A stretch of DNA of 64,000 nt from Phytohabitans suffuscus. Lineage in GTDB: Bacteria; Actinomycetota; Actinomycetes; Mycobacteriales; Micromonosporaceae. Positions 1 to 8,605 of this stretch are shown here, piece after piece. The translations under genes were made by a program, and so were the position numbers. Below the pieces are notes generated by a model, which was not told the DNA's origin, made no database searches, and worked only from the letters and a program-made list of their open reading frames with translations. Location of the stretch: positions 744,001 to 808,000 of the forward strand of contig NZ_AP022871.1 of the NCBI RefSeq assembly GCF_011764565.1, written 5' to 3'. Each line of letters begins with the position of its first letter. The first letter of the stretch is position 1.

Positions 1-393
1 CACCGCCCACGTGCCAGCGCGCCTGCCCGCGTCGATGGCGGCGAAGAGGGCGAAGATGGCGGCCAGGAAGTACGGCCCGCGCGCCTCCTCCACCCACGCC
101 AGGAAGCCCACCGCGCTCGCGATCGTGACGGCCAGGACCGCCACCGGGAACTTGTATCGCCAGGCGAGCGCGATCGGGCCGGCGACCAGGATCGCGTAGC
201 CGATCGCGTCCGGGTCGGCCCGCGCGCTGCGGGCCGCGAGCACCTGCACCACCAGGCTGACGAACACCAGACCGCCGGCGTGGCGCTTGCGGTTGGGATC
301 CCACGGGCGCGGCTCCCAACGACCGCGCGCACCATCGCCGTGCCGCGCCCAGGGCGGGCGGCCAGGCGGGTGCGAACGCCAGTCCTTGCTCAC
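1..393 (-). CDS. Membrane protein N-terminus, probably a sensor histidine kinase (partial)
   Basis: The first 131 codons of a gene that leaves the window at base 1. The start is taken as the GTG at 393, just before the 123-bp repeat array. A basic, Pro/Arg/Trp-rich cytoplasmic stretch (residues 1-40) is followed by about four hydrophobic segments (near 41-56, 62-78, 82-100 and 107-120). The wording 'ILVAGPIALAWRYKFPVAVL' resembles the sensor part of NarL-type histidine kinases of Micromonosporaceae. That is inference: no kinase motif lies inside the window. It is divergent from the DUF1707 gene. Confidence 0.55.
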   Translation of the reverse strand, partial: MSKDWRSHPPGRPPWARHGDGARGRWEPRPWDPNRKRHAGGLVFVSLVVQVLAARSARADPDAIGYAILVAGPIALAWRYKFPVAVLAVTIASAVGFLAWVEEARGPYFLAAIFALFAAIDAGRRAGTWAV

Positions 394-395
394 TG

Positions 396-878
396 AATCT
401 CCGGGTTCGCTCGCTCGTGCGGCGCCGAAGGCGACGCCTTCCGACACCACCCCGCAAACCCGGCGGGCCGGCACCATCCAGACACCGCCGCGCCAACCCG
501 CTCGCACTCAATCACCTGGCTCGCTCGCTCATGCGGCGCCGAAGGCAACGCCTTCCCTCCCGGCCCCGAAACCCCGACTACGTCGGCAGGCCCACTCAGT
601 CCAGACACCACCGCACCAACCCGCTCGCGCCGAATCACCTGGCTCGCTCGCTCATGCGGCGCCGAAGGCAACGCCTTCCCTCCCGGCCCCGAAACCCCGA
701 CTACGTCGGCAGGCCCACTCAGTCCAGACACCACCGCACCAACCCGCTCGCGCCGAATCACCTGGCTCGCTCGCTCATGCGGCGCTTGAGGCGACGCCTT
801 CCCTCGCAGCCCCGAAACCCCGACTACGTCGGCGGGGCCACTCAGTCCAGACGCCGCCGCGCCAACTCGCTCGCTCAC
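396..878. repeat. Tandem array, four units of about 123 bp
   Basis: Units begin near 396 (shortened, 114 bp), 510, 633 and 756. Units two and three are almost identical; the first and last have diverged. Each unit contains the palindrome GAAGGC(A/G)ACGCCTTC, or a decayed form of it, and the word CTCGCTCGCTCATGCGGCGC. The unit is a multiple of three, so long open frames run through it by chance. Nothing indicates that it is translated. It lies just upstream of the start of the leftward membrane-protein gene. Confidence 0.85.
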
Positions 879-1026
879 GGGTCTGACGGTAGGGCACCGG
901 GGCGGGCCTCGGCATCGCCCCGCCGCGGCTATCGGGCCTACCCCGGCGGGAGTACACGGGCGCGCGCCGCCTCCCCCTCCGCTACTCCCCCGGTGGTACA
1001 CGCTGATGTTCGCTGCTCCCACCGGC

Positions 1027-1050
1027 GGCCGGCGGATGCCTCCGCCGGCC
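1027..1050 (+). promoter_or_regulatory. Hairpin upstream of the DUF1707 gene
   Basis: A perfect 10-bp inverted repeat, GGCCGGCGGA with loop TGCC, lies 38 bp before the DUF1707 start. There is no T run, so a leader structure or regulatory site is as likely as a terminator. The rest of 879-1088 shows nothing else that can be recognised. Confidence 0.35.
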
Positions 1051-1088
1051 CGACGCGCCGGGCCTGGTGTTCCGGGACCCTCGGTGAC

Positions 1089-1598
1089 ATGACAGCAACG
1101 GAGACCGGCGCCGGGCGCGTACGAGCCTCGGACGCCGAACGGGAACAGATGGCGACGATCCTGCGCGCGGCGATGACCGAGGGACGGCTCGACCTGGCCG
1201 AGGGCGAGGAGCGGCTGGCCAGGGCGTACGGGGCGACGTACCGGGACGAGCTGCGCGGGCTCGTCACCGACCTGCCCGACGGGGGGCGGCGGGCGCTGGC
1301 GCAGACGCCGGAGGCGAAGGCGTTCGCGCGCGGCGCGCTGCGGCGGCACTTCGGCGGCGTACTCGTGATCGGGGCGATCCTGGTGGGGCTGTGGGTGCTC
1401 TCCGGGGTGGGCTTCTTCTGGCCGATCATCCCGCTGGCCTTCCTCTTCCTCGGGCTGGCCAAGCACGCGTCGTGGCACCGCCACGGCGGGTACCAGCGGC
1501 ACGGCGACTGGCGCGGCCCGCGTGGCCGCGACTGGCGGGTGGAGGCCGAGTACCGCGGGGAGGGCCCGTGCGGCAGGGGTTACCGCGACAGGTGGTGA
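1089..1598 (+). CDS. DUF1707 SHOCT-like domain membrane protein
   Basis: 169 aa. Residues 11-63 match the actinobacterial DUF1707 domain, whose hallmark 'RASDAEREQ...L..A..EGRLDLAE.EER' is clear. Two adjoining transmembrane segments follow (about 90-106 and 107-123), then a His/Arg/Gly-rich tail. DUF1707 proteins are common small membrane proteins of unknown role. The ATG at 1089 is chosen because it places the domain close to the N-terminus; the open frame upstream belongs to the repeat array. The ribosome binding site is weak. Confidence 0.85.
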   Translation: MTATETGAGRVRASDAEREQMATILRAAMTEGRLDLAEGEERLARAYGATYRDELRGLVTDLPDGGRRALAQTPEAKAFARGALRRHFGGVLVIGAILVGLWVLSGVGFFWPIIPLAFLFLGLAKHASWHRHGGYQRHGDWRGPRGRDWRVEAEYRGEGPCGRGYRDRW

Positions 1599-1643
1599 CC
1601 CCCGGGGGCGTGGTGAGCACCACCGTGGCGGTCGTTGAATGTG

Positions 1644-1664
1644 GACTGTCGCTCTGCGACAGTC
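1644..1664 (+). promoter_or_regulatory. Perfect 9-bp inverted repeat before the hydrolase start
   Basis: GACTGTCGC-TCT-GCGACAGTC is a perfect 9-bp stem with a 3-nt loop. It ends six bases before the ATG at 1671, where a Shine-Dalgarno sequence would be expected, and no other one is visible. It could be an operator, a translational hairpin, or a terminator for the DUF1707 gene, though it lacks a T run. Confidence 0.45.
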
Positions 1665-1670
1665 CCGCGC

Positions 1671-2480
1671 ATGATGGGGCCGTCTCACGCATTGTCCGGC
1701 GCGGCCGTCTGGCTGGGCGGTTCCTGGGCACTTGACCATTTCGCCGGATACGAGCAGTCGCCTCTCGCCATCGCCGTCGGCACCGCGGTTTGTGCCGGCG
1801 GCGCGCTCTTTCCCGATCTCGACCTCTCCGGCAAGGTCACCCGCAACAAGGGTGGGGCCACGGTCGCGCGTACGTTCGGTGTGGCCTCGCTCTTTCTGGC
1901 CGAGGTGATCGAGAAGCTGTCGCTCGCGGTCTACCACGTCACCAAGCTCGGCGACGACCCCGAACGCGAGAACGGCCACCGCACGCTCACCCACACGATC
2001 CCGTTCACGGTGCTGGTGGGCTGGGGCACGACGGCGCTGTGCACCGCGTACGGCAAGTGGGCCGTCATCGCCATCCTCTTCGTCATGATCGGCCTCGCCC
2101 TCCGCGGCCTCTTCGACGAGTGGGCCAAGCGCGCCGGCTGGCTGGTCGTCACGCTCATCTCGCTCGCCGCCGCCTGGGGCACCGCGCTCCGCCTGCCCGG
2201 CGACCGGGGATACCCGATGCTCGGCCTCGCGGTCGGCGTCGGCTGCCTGGTCCACATCCTGGGTGACCTGGTGACCCGCGCGGGCGTACCCATCCTCTGG
2301 CCCATCCCCACCGGCCGCCGCATGTGGCGGATGGTCGGCCTGCCCGACGCCATCGCCCTGCGCGCCGGAGGCGCGGTCGAGGTCTACCTCTTCCGGGGCG
2401 CGTTCATGGTGGTCTCGCTGCTGTCCGCGTGGGGGCTGCTGGCGCCGTCGGTCCTCCGCCGGTTCAATATCGAAGTGTGA
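1671..2480 (+). CDS. YdjM-like (DUF457) membrane-bound metal-dependent hydrolase
   Basis: 269 aa. It begins MMGPSHALSG, with the family's early histidine (H6), then 'GALFPDLDLSG' near residues 45-54 and 'ENGHRTLTHT' near 100-109. These conserved His/Asp positions give the family its name. Several hydrophobic segments indicate an inner-membrane protein. LexA-controlled ydjM of E. coli is the best-known relative; the substrate is unknown. A TTG 36 bp upstream is in frame but would add a non-conserved stretch across the 1644-1664 hairpin. The stop overlaps the next gene by 4 bp (GTGA). Confidence 0.8.
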   Translation: MMGPSHALSGAAVWLGGSWALDHFAGYEQSPLAIAVGTAVCAGGALFPDLDLSGKVTRNKGGATVARTFGVASLFLAEVIEKLSLAVYHVTKLGDDPERENGHRTLTHTIPFTVLVGWGTTALCTAYGKWAVIAILFVMIGLALRGLFDEWAKRAGWLVVTLISLAAAWGTALRLPGDRGYPMLGLAVGVGCLVHILGDLVTRAGVPILWPIPTGRRMWRMVGLPDAIALRAGGAVEVYLFRGAFMVVSLLSAWGLLAPSVLRRFNIEV

Positions 2481-3367
2481 ACGTTTCCGGTGACGACGCG
2501 GTCCCGGGCTTCTGGCGCGCCCTCGACCTGCCGGGCCTGGCCGACGTGCACGTGCACTTCCTGCCGCCGCGCATGCTGCGCCGGGTGTGGGCGCACTTCG
2601 ACGAGGCGGGGCCGCTGGTGGGTGTCCAGTGGCCGATCCGGTACTGCTGGCCGGACGCCGACCGGGTCGCCCACCTGGAGAAGCTGGGCGTGCGGGCGTT
2701 CACGGCGCTGGCCTACGCGCACCGCCCCGGCATGGCCGCCGACCTCAACGAGTGGACGCTGGCCTTCGCCCGCGACACGCCCGGCTGCCTGCCGTCGGCC
2801 ACGTTCTACCCCGAGGCCGGCGTGACCGGGTACGTGACGGCCGCGCTCGACGCCGGCGCGCGCGTCTTCAAGGTGCACTTGCAGGTGGGCGGCTTCGACC
2901 CGCTCGACGCGTCGCTCACCCCGGTGTGGGGGCTGCTGGCCGATGCCGGCGTACCGGTCGTGGTCCACGCCGGGCACGCGCCGCTGGCGGCCGAGTTCAC
3001 CGGGCCGTCGCCGTTCACCGCGCTGCTCGCCCGCCACCCGGGGCTGCCCGCGATCGTGGCGCACCTGGGCGCGCCGGACTTCGCCGAGTTCATGGCACTC
3101 GCCGAGTCGTACGAGCGGGTCGCGCTGGACACCACGATGGCGTTCACGCCGTTCTTCGACCAGTTCGTGCCGTTTCCCGCCGGACTGCGGCCGCGCCTGC
3201 GCGACCTCGGGCTGGCCGGCAAGGTGCTGCTCGGCAGCGACTTTCCCAACATCCCCTACGAGTACGCCGACCAGCTCAGCGGCCTGGTCCGCCTCGACCT
3301 CGGCGACGACTGGTTACGCGCGGTGTGCTGGGAGAACTTCGTCGGGCGGTTCGCCGATGCTGTTTGA
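2477..3367 (+). CDS. Amidohydrolase family protein (TIM-barrel metal hydrolase)
   Basis: 296 aa. It carries the N-terminal metal motif DVHVHF (residues 23-28), a mid-chain 'VVVHAGHAPL' and a C-terminal 'LLGSDFPNIPYEY', whose Asp fits the last metal ligand of amidohydrolase-2 (PF04909) enzymes. These are decarboxylases or hydrolases of small cyclic or carboxylic substrates; the substrate cannot be read here. It starts with GTG in a 4-bp overlap with the DUF457 gene and runs 11 bp into the ASCH gene, so all three are probably one operon. Confidence 0.8.
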   Translation: MNVSGDDAVPGFWRALDLPGLADVHVHFLPPRMLRRVWAHFDEAGPLVGVQWPIRYCWPDADRVAHLEKLGVRAFTALAYAHRPGMAADLNEWTLAFARDTPGCLPSATFYPEAGVTGYVTAALDAGARVFKVHLQVGGFDPLDASLTPVWGLLADAGVPVVVHAGHAPLAAEFTGPSPFTALLARHPGLPAIVAHLGAPDFAEFMALAESYERVALDTTMAFTPFFDQFVPFPAGLRPRLRDLGLAGKVLLGSDFPNIPYEYADQLSGLVRLDLGDDWLRAVCWENFVGRFADAV

Positions 3368-3937
3368 GCGGCGACTGCGGGACGGCATCGCGGACGGCAC
3401 GATCACCGCCGCCCTGCGCCGGTGGCGCCGCCTCCAGGTCGTGGCTGGCCGGACATATCGGACGGGCGCCGGCTTGGTCGAGGTGACGGCGGCCGATCCG
3501 GTACAGCCGGAGGACCTCACCCCGGCCGACGCCCGCTCGGCCGGCTTCGAGAGCGTCGACACGATGCTCACCCAGCTGCACGGTCCCACCGACGGCCACC
3601 TGTACCTGCTCCGCTTCCGCCGCGTCGCCGGCCCGGACCCGCGCGAGGCCCTGGCCGCCGACGACCGCCTGGACGACGCCGGCCTGGCCGCCATCGACCT
3701 GCGCCTGGCCCGCCTCGACCACGCCAGCACCCGCGGCCCGTGGACCGCCGCCGTCCTGCGCGCGATCGCCGACCGCCCCGGCGTGCGCGCGGCCGACCTG
3801 GCGGACGTGCTGGGCCGCGACGTCCCGTCCTTCAAGGCCGACGTACGCAAGCTGAAGGCGCTCGGCCTGACCGAGAGCCTGGAGATCGGCTACCGCCTCT
3901 CCCCCGCGGCGCCGCCTACCTCGCCCACCGCCCCTGA
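3357..3937 (+). CDS. ASCH domain protein (frameshifted near its end)
   Basis: The N-terminus (MLFERRLRDGIADGTITAAL..W) and the central 'GLVEVTAADPVQPEDLT' fit an ASCH (PUA-like, RNA-binding) domain. A helical C-terminal part follows that reads like a winged-helix segment. As sequenced, the frame misses its stop at a run of five C (3901-3905). With a sixth C the protein ends '..RLSPRGAAYLAHRP' at the TGA 3935-3937, giving 193 aa. Without it, the frame runs on antisense across the next two genes. A homopolymer error is the likely reason. Translationally coupled to the amidohydrolase. Confidence 0.7.
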
Positions 3938-3974
3938 CCCCGACGCCATTGGCCCGCGACCAGCTCAAGGCACT

Positions 3975-4313
3975 CTAGTCCCAGATGGGGCGGACCTCGG
4001 TCGCCGAGGAGATCGGGCAGTGTCCGGCTATCTCGACGGCCGTCGCCTGGTCGGGGACGTCGATCACGTAGTAGCCGCCGATGCCCTCTTTCAGCTCGGT
4101 GAACGGGCCGTCCGTGACCACCGGGCCGTCGGGGCCCGGTCGCAGGGTCGTGGCGGTGTCCTGGGCGGACAGGGCGCCGCCGGTCCACTCGATGCCGCGT
4201 TCGTCCAGGTACCGGCCGAAGGCGACGTGCTCGGCCAGGGCGGCGTCGAGGCGTTCCTTGGGCACGGACTGCCAGTCGGTGTCGGGCTCCCAGAGCAACA
4301 GAATGTACTTCAT
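3975..4313 (-). CDS. YCII-related (DGPF) domain protein
   Basis: 112 aa. A single YCII/DGPF domain with MKYILLLW at the start and the signature 'VVTDGPFTELKEGIGGYYVI' at residues 65-84. In actinomycetes such proteins often accompany ECF sigma factors; none is adjacent here. Function is unknown, though the fold suggests a small dimeric enzyme or ligand-binding protein. The ATG at 4313 starts at the conserved strand; an in-frame ATG 51 bp upstream would only add a basic non-conserved tail. Convergent with the ASCH gene. Confidence 0.85.
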   Translation of the reverse strand: MKYILLLWEPDTDWQSVPKERLDAALAEHVAFGRYLDERGIEWTGGALSAQDTATTLRPGPDGPVVTDGPFTELKEGIGGYYVIDVPDQATAVEIAGHCPISSATEVRPIWD

Positions 4314-4367
4314 GACCTCATGACGATCGGCGGGCGGACGAATTCGACAAGATGGCGTGGACACGCG

Positions 4368-4976
4368 CTAGCTGCGGGTGCGCTGGGCCGGGATGGTCAG
4401 CTTGAACGCGGCCACCACCTCGGGGCTCTCCAGCCTGGCCCCGTCGGCGATGCGGTCGCAGGCCACGTCGAGCACCTCGTCCTTGTGGGCCAGCAGGTAC
4501 GGCCGGGCGCCGGCGTCGGCGTGGGCGACCGTCGAGATGCCGGGCCAGTGCTTGCGGCCGAAGAGCATCGGGTAGCTGCGCCGGCCCTCGTAGGTGGCGC
4601 AGACCAGGACGTCGGAGTACGGCAGCGCGGCCACCCGGCGTACCGCGTGGGCCGTCACGCCCGGCATGTCGACCGGGACCACGACGACGGCCTCGGCGTC
4701 GGTCCCGGTCAGGGCGGTCAGCCCGACGCGCAGGGAGCTGCCGATCCCCCTGCCCCAGGTCTTGTCGACCACCACGCTCGCGCCCTTGAGCTCGGCCGCG
4801 GCCTGGACCTCGTCGGCGGCCGCGCCGAGGACGACGACCACCGGCTCGCAGCCGGCGTCGCGCACGGTCTCGATCGCCCGGTCGACGAGCGGTGTGCCTT
4901 CGTGTTGCAGTAGTGCCTCCGGCCCGCCGATCCGGCGCCCCCCGCCGGCGGCAATGACCATCCCCGCAGTTGCCAT
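4368..4976 (-). CDS. MobA-like nucleotidyltransferase
   Basis: 202 aa. It opens with the nucleotide-binding loop 'VIAAGGGRRIGGPEALL' (about residues 7-23), typical of MobA/MocA-like NTP transferases, and has 'VVPVDMPGVT' near residues 93-102 with the metal-binding aspartate. The C-terminal half, with 'YEGRRSYPMLFGRKHWPGI', resembles transferases acting on molybdopterin cofactors. A role in molybdenum cofactor maturation is possible, but no molybdoenzyme gene lies nearby. Confidence 0.75.
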   Translation of the reverse strand: MATAGMVIAAGGGRRIGGPEALLQHEGTPLVDRAIETVRDAGCEPVVVVLGAAADEVQAAAELKGASVVVDKTWGRGIGSSLRVGLTALTGTDAEAVVVVPVDMPGVTAHAVRRVAALPYSDVLVCATYEGRRSYPMLFGRKHWPGISTVAHADAGARPYLLAHKDEVLDVACDRIADGARLESPEVVAAFKLTIPAQRTRS

Positions 4977-5046
4977 CGCGTACACCCCCCCAGGTGTGCC
5001 GCCCCAAGTCTGAGCGCTTCGCCTCCCCGGGAAAGACCCGGGCGGC

Positions 5047-6570
5047 TCATTTGGCGTCGGCGTAACACTCAACGACGGACACGTCGAGAGGGAATCGGAC
5101 CGCGGTGGCTCCGAAAAGGAGCTGCCCGGCGCGGACGGCGGCGGCGCGCACCGCGTCGCCGACCTCTGCGGCCCGCTCCCGCGGGGCGTGCACCAGCACC
5201 TCGTCGTGCTGGAAGAAGACCAGGTCGGCGCCGGTGCCGGCCAGGTGGCCGCGGAGCGTGGCGAGCAGGGTGAGGGCCCACTCGGCGGCGGTGGCCTGGA
5301 TGACGAAGTTACGGGTGAAGCGGCCGCGGGCCCGCGCGCGGGCGCCCGAGCCGTCGGGCGGGCCGACCTCCTCCTCGCCGACCGCCACCGAGCGCGGCGG
5401 GCAGGTGCGGCCCAGCCAGGAGCGGACCAGGCCGCCGCCCTCGCCGGTGCGGGCGGCCGCCTCGACGTACTCGAAGGCGGTCGGGTAGTTGCGCTTGAGC
5501 GTGGCCAGGGCCGGCACGGCGGCGCCGCCGGTCTGGCCGTACATGGCGCCGAGCAGCGCCACCTTGGCCTTGGCCCGGTCGCCGCCGAACGCGTCGGTGG
5601 CGAGCGCCGCGTACAGGTCGCCGGAGGCGGCCGCGGCGGCCAGGCGGTCGTCGCCGGAGACCGCGGCGAGCACGCGGGGCTCGAGCTGGCCGGCGTCGGC
5701 CACCACGAGCCGCCAGCCGGGGTCGGCGACCACCGCGCGGCGGACGACCTTGGGGATCTGCAGCGCCCCGCCGCCGCGGGTGGCCCAGCGGCCGGAGACG
5801 ACCCCGGCCGGCACGTACTCGGGGCGGAACCGTCCATCGTGGACCCACGCGTCGCGCCAGGCCCAGCCGTGCGCGGTCCAGATGCGGTAGAGCTCCTTGT
5901 GCTCCAGCAGCAGCGGCACCGCCGGGTGGTCGACGCCCCGCAGCGACCAGGCGCGGGTGTTGGGCAGGTGGACGCCGGCCCGGGCGAACGCGCGCAGCAG
6001 CTCGTGCGGCGACTCGGGGTGCAGCTGGCGCACGCCGAGCGCCTCGGCGATCCGCGCGGACAGCTCGGCCAGGCGGCGCGGCGGCCCGCCCACCGGGGAC
6101 GGCTCGCCGAGCAGCTCGTGCAGCAGCCGGTCGTGGATGTCGGCACGCCACGGCAGCCCCGTGGCGCCCATCTCGGCGGCGACCAGCGCGCCGGCCGACT
6201 CGGCGGCGACCAGCAGGCGGAACCGGCCGGGATGCTCGGTGCGGGCGATCCGGGCGGCCTGGTCGGCGTAGACCCGGGCGAGGACCTCGGGGTCGTCGCC
6301 CGGCGGCGGCTCGGGCTCGAACAGGGCGACCTGGCCGCCGCCGGGCGGGTCGGCGGCGCGCGGCGGCGGGTCCGGGGGCACCGGCGCGCCGCGCAGCCGG
6401 GCGTCGGCCGCGGCGAGGGAGCGCGGCTCGCCCCACCGCCCCGCGTAGCCGAGCAGCAGCGCCTCGGTCAGCTCGACGTCGTGGCAGCGCTCGACCCGGA
6501 CCCCGGCGCTGAGCAGCGGCGGGTAGGCGGACGCCGTCGACCCCCACACCCGCCGCCCGTCGACCTCCAC
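5047..6570 (-). CDS. Bifunctional 3'-5' exonuclease/DNA polymerase family protein (family A)
   Basis: 507 aa. The C-terminal half has family-A polymerase motifs: motif A as 'VADAGQLEPRVLAAVSGD', an O-helix-like 'RAKAKVALLGAMYGQ', and motif C as 'FFQHDEVLVHAP'. The N-terminal part keeps 'RCHDVELTEALLL' from the exonuclease-like region but no full set of catalytic acids. It belongs to the small actinobacterial PolI-like group and is not a replicative PolA. GTG 6570 is preferred because the upstream ATG at 6627 lies inside the dispersed repeat at 6623-6745. Family members are usually about 50 residues longer at the N-terminus. Confidence 0.8.
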   Translation of the reverse strand: MEVDGRRVWGSTASAYPPLLSAGVRVERCHDVELTEALLLGYAGRWGEPRSLAAADARLRGAPVPPDPPPRAADPPGGGQVALFEPEPPPGDDPEVLARVYADQAARIARTEHPGRFRLLVAAESAGALVAAEMGATGLPWRADIHDRLLHELLGEPSPVGGPPRRLAELSARIAEALGVRQLHPESPHELLRAFARAGVHLPNTRAWSLRGVDHPAVPLLLEHKELYRIWTAHGWAWRDAWVHDGRFRPEYVPAGVVSGRWATRGGGALQIPKVVRRAVVADPGWRLVVADAGQLEPRVLAAVSGDDRLAAAAASGDLYAALATDAFGGDRAKAKVALLGAMYGQTGGAAVPALATLKRNYPTAFEYVEAAARTGEGGGLVRSWLGRTCPPRSVAVGEEEVGPPDGSGARARARGRFTRNFVIQATAAEWALTLLATLRGHLAGTGADLVFFQHDEVLVHAPRERAAEVGDAVRAAAVRAGQLLFGATAVRFPLDVSVVECYADAK

Positions 6571-6622
6571 GGCCGCATTCTGCCGGACGGGTCCGACAGC
6601 TGTGCGAGAAAAGCGCACCCCG

Positions 6623-6745
6623 GACATACCCCGGTCCGTGTCAGCCGCGGACCGCATGCTCCCGCGGGCACCGCTGCGGTCGGCGGCGAGCTGGCGCTCG
6701 CCGGGATCCCCGACCTCCGCTGCCGGGCCCGCGGGGGCAAGCCCG
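6623..6745. repeat. Dispersed intergenic repeat R1, copy a
   Basis: About 120 bp between the polymerase and permease genes, closely matched by 32685-32812 in the same orientation. The shared core includes GCGGACCGCATGCTCCCGCG and GACCTCC(G/A)CTGCCGGGCCCG. The copy contains the hairpin GGCGAGC-TGGC-GCTCGCC. Both copies sit in gaps and contain no credible gene. Confidence 0.75.
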
Positions 6746-6755
6746 ACCCCAGCCG

Positions 6756-7676
6756 CTACTTCACCGCGCCGGCGGTCAGGCCGGCCTGGATCTGGCGCTG
6801 GAAGAAGGCGTACATGAGGATCATGGGAAGGATGGACAGGGTGAGCGCGGCGAACAGCGCCGCCCAGTCGGCCTCGTAGCCGGCCGAGATCGAGATGCTC
6901 GCGATGCCCTGGGTGAGCACCCACTTCTGCTCGGCGTTCTCGCCCTGCATCAGCGCCACCGGCAGCAGGTACTGGTTCCACTGCCCGAGGATGTTGAAGA
7001 TCGTGATGCTCACCAGGCCGGGCTTGGCCATCGGCATCATCACCTGGAAGAACAGCCGCGTGTGCGACGCGCCGTCCATCACCGCCGCCTCGGCCACCGA
7101 GTTCGGCAGCGTCTTGAAGAACGCGGCCAGGAAGAACACGGTGAACGGCAGCGAGTAGGCGATGTAGACCAGGATCAGGCCGGTGTACGTGTTGAGCAGG
7201 CCCAGGTTGTTGACCACGAGGAAGAGCGGCACCAGCGCCAGGAACACCGGGAACGCCAGGCCGGAGACGAACAGGTAGTAGATGAGCCGGTTGCCGACGA
7301 ACTTGTACCGGGCCAGCACGTACGCCGCCATCGAGCCGAAGAGCATCGTGCCGGCGGTGCTCAGCGCCACCACGTACACGCTGTTGAGGAAGTAGCGGCC
7401 GACGTTGGCCTCGTTCCAGGCGCGCACGTAGCTGTCGAAGTTGAACTGGCCCGGCAGGCTGAACGGGTTGCCCAGGAAGATCTCGGTGTTGGTCTTGAAC
7501 GACGCCATGAACGTCCACAGCAGCGGCGCTATGACCAGGATCGCCCAGACCGCGAGCGCCACGTGGGCGAGGCTGTTGAGCAGGCCGACCTCGCGGCGGC
7601 GCTCCTTGACCGGTCCCGTGCCGCGCCGCGACGGCGCGTCCCGCCGCGGGGGTGCCGGGGTGTCGATGCGTGCCAT
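6756..7676 (-). CDS. ngcG: Sugar ABC transporter permease, NgcG/MalG-like
   Basis: 306 aa with six predicted membrane segments. The EAA loop is 'EAAVMDGASHTRLFFQVMMP', as in MalG-type carbohydrate permeases, and the C-terminus '..QRQIQAGLTAGAVK' is typical. It is the last gene of the operon rpiR-SBP-permease-permease; no ATPase is present, as expected when a shared MsiK-type ATPase is used. By similarity to NgcEFG the cargo may be N-acetylglucosamine or chitobiose; this is inferred from the family. A paralogue lies at 13339-14226. Confidence 0.8.
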   Translation of the reverse strand: MARIDTPAPPRRDAPSRRGTGPVKERRREVGLLNSLAHVALAVWAILVIAPLLWTFMASFKTNTEIFLGNPFSLPGQFNFDSYVRAWNEANVGRYFLNSVYVVALSTAGTMLFGSMAAYVLARYKFVGNRLIYYLFVSGLAFPVFLALVPLFLVVNNLGLLNTYTGLILVYIAYSLPFTVFFLAAFFKTLPNSVAEAAVMDGASHTRLFFQVMMPMAKPGLVSITIFNILGQWNQYLLPVALMQGENAEQKWVLTQGIASISISAGYEADWAALFAALTLSILPMILMYAFFQRQIQAGLTAGAVK

Positions 7677-7689
7677 CTGTCGATACCCC

Positions 7690-8600
7690 CTAGAGCTCGA
7701 TCGCCTCGCGGCGGCTGACCCGCAGGGTCAGCGCGGCGAACGTGATGGTCAGGAAGAAGAGCGCCACGCCCATCGCCGAGGCGTAGCCGAACTGCGAGTA
7801 CGAGAACGCGTTGCGGTAGATCTCCATGCCGAGCACGGTCGTGGCGCCGTCCGGCCCGCCCTGGTCGACCGAGAGCACCTGCACGATGGCGAACGCGTCG
7901 AACGCCGCGATGCCCAGGTAGACCCAGGCGACCTGGAGCGTGTCCCACAGCAGGGGCAGCGTGACCCGGAAGAACATGCTCGCCCGGCCGGCGCCGTCGA
8001 GCACCGCGGCCTCGTAGATGTCCTTCGGGACCGACGCCATGCCGGCCGAGAAGAGCACCACGTAGAAGCCGACCGCCTGCCACACCAGCACCGCGATGAT
8101 CGCGTACAGGGCGATGCCCGGACTGGCCATGAACAGCACCGGGTCGATGCCGAAGAGGCCGAGGAAACCGTTGAGCAGCCCGCTGTCGTCCGGGGCGTAC
8201 ACCCGCTGGAAGATCACACCGATGATCACGATGGCGAGGACCTGGGGAAGAAGAACACGATCCGGTAGAACTTCGACCCCCAGACCCCCGTCATCATGCC
8301 ACCCTTGGACCCTCCGCCCACGTTCAGCAGGAACGCGAAGAAGAGGGCGATCGCGATGGCCACCAGCGGCAGGACAAGCAGCAAGATGCCGTGATGTCGT
8401 ATGGCCTTCCAGAAGACGTCGTCCTGAAGCAACCGTTCGAAGTTGTCCAGCCCGATGAACTTCGCGTTCGCCGAGACGCCCCGCCAGTTGGTCATCGCCA
8501 GGTAGAACGCCTGCACGTACGGGGCGATGACGAACGTGACGTAGATCGAGACCGGCGCGATCAGAAAGCCGACGATGAACGGGTACCTGCCATGCCGCAT
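7690..8600 (-). CDS. ngcF: Sugar ABC transporter permease, NgcF/MalF-like (frameshifted)
   Basis: It begins MRHGRYPFIVGFLIAPVSIY and ends '..LRVSRREAIEL', about 303 aa, with the EAA loop 'EAAVLDGAGRASMFFRVTLP'. The two halves lie in different frames, joined at a run of four G (8244-8247). The paralogue at 14223-15131 has five G at the same place (14774-14778) and reads through as 'FFPQVLSVVII'. Restoring one base gives 'FFFPQVLAIVIIGV'. A sequencing error is the simplest cause. Confidence 0.75.
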
Positions 8601-8605
8601 GACGA

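Noticed and set aside
396..878. CRISPR array
   Set aside because: Units of about 123 bp are contiguous, with no unique spacers, and no cas gene is present.
390..2255. Long leftward open frame with 41-residue repeats across the tandem array and two rightward genes
   Set aside because: It is antisense to the DUF1707 and DUF457 genes and owes its openness to GC-rich bias and a repeat unit divisible by three; no family resemblance.
3357..4913. A 500-plus-residue protein continuing from the ASCH gene
   Set aside because: The extension exists only because of the missing C at 3901-3905 and runs antisense over the YCII and MobA-like genes.
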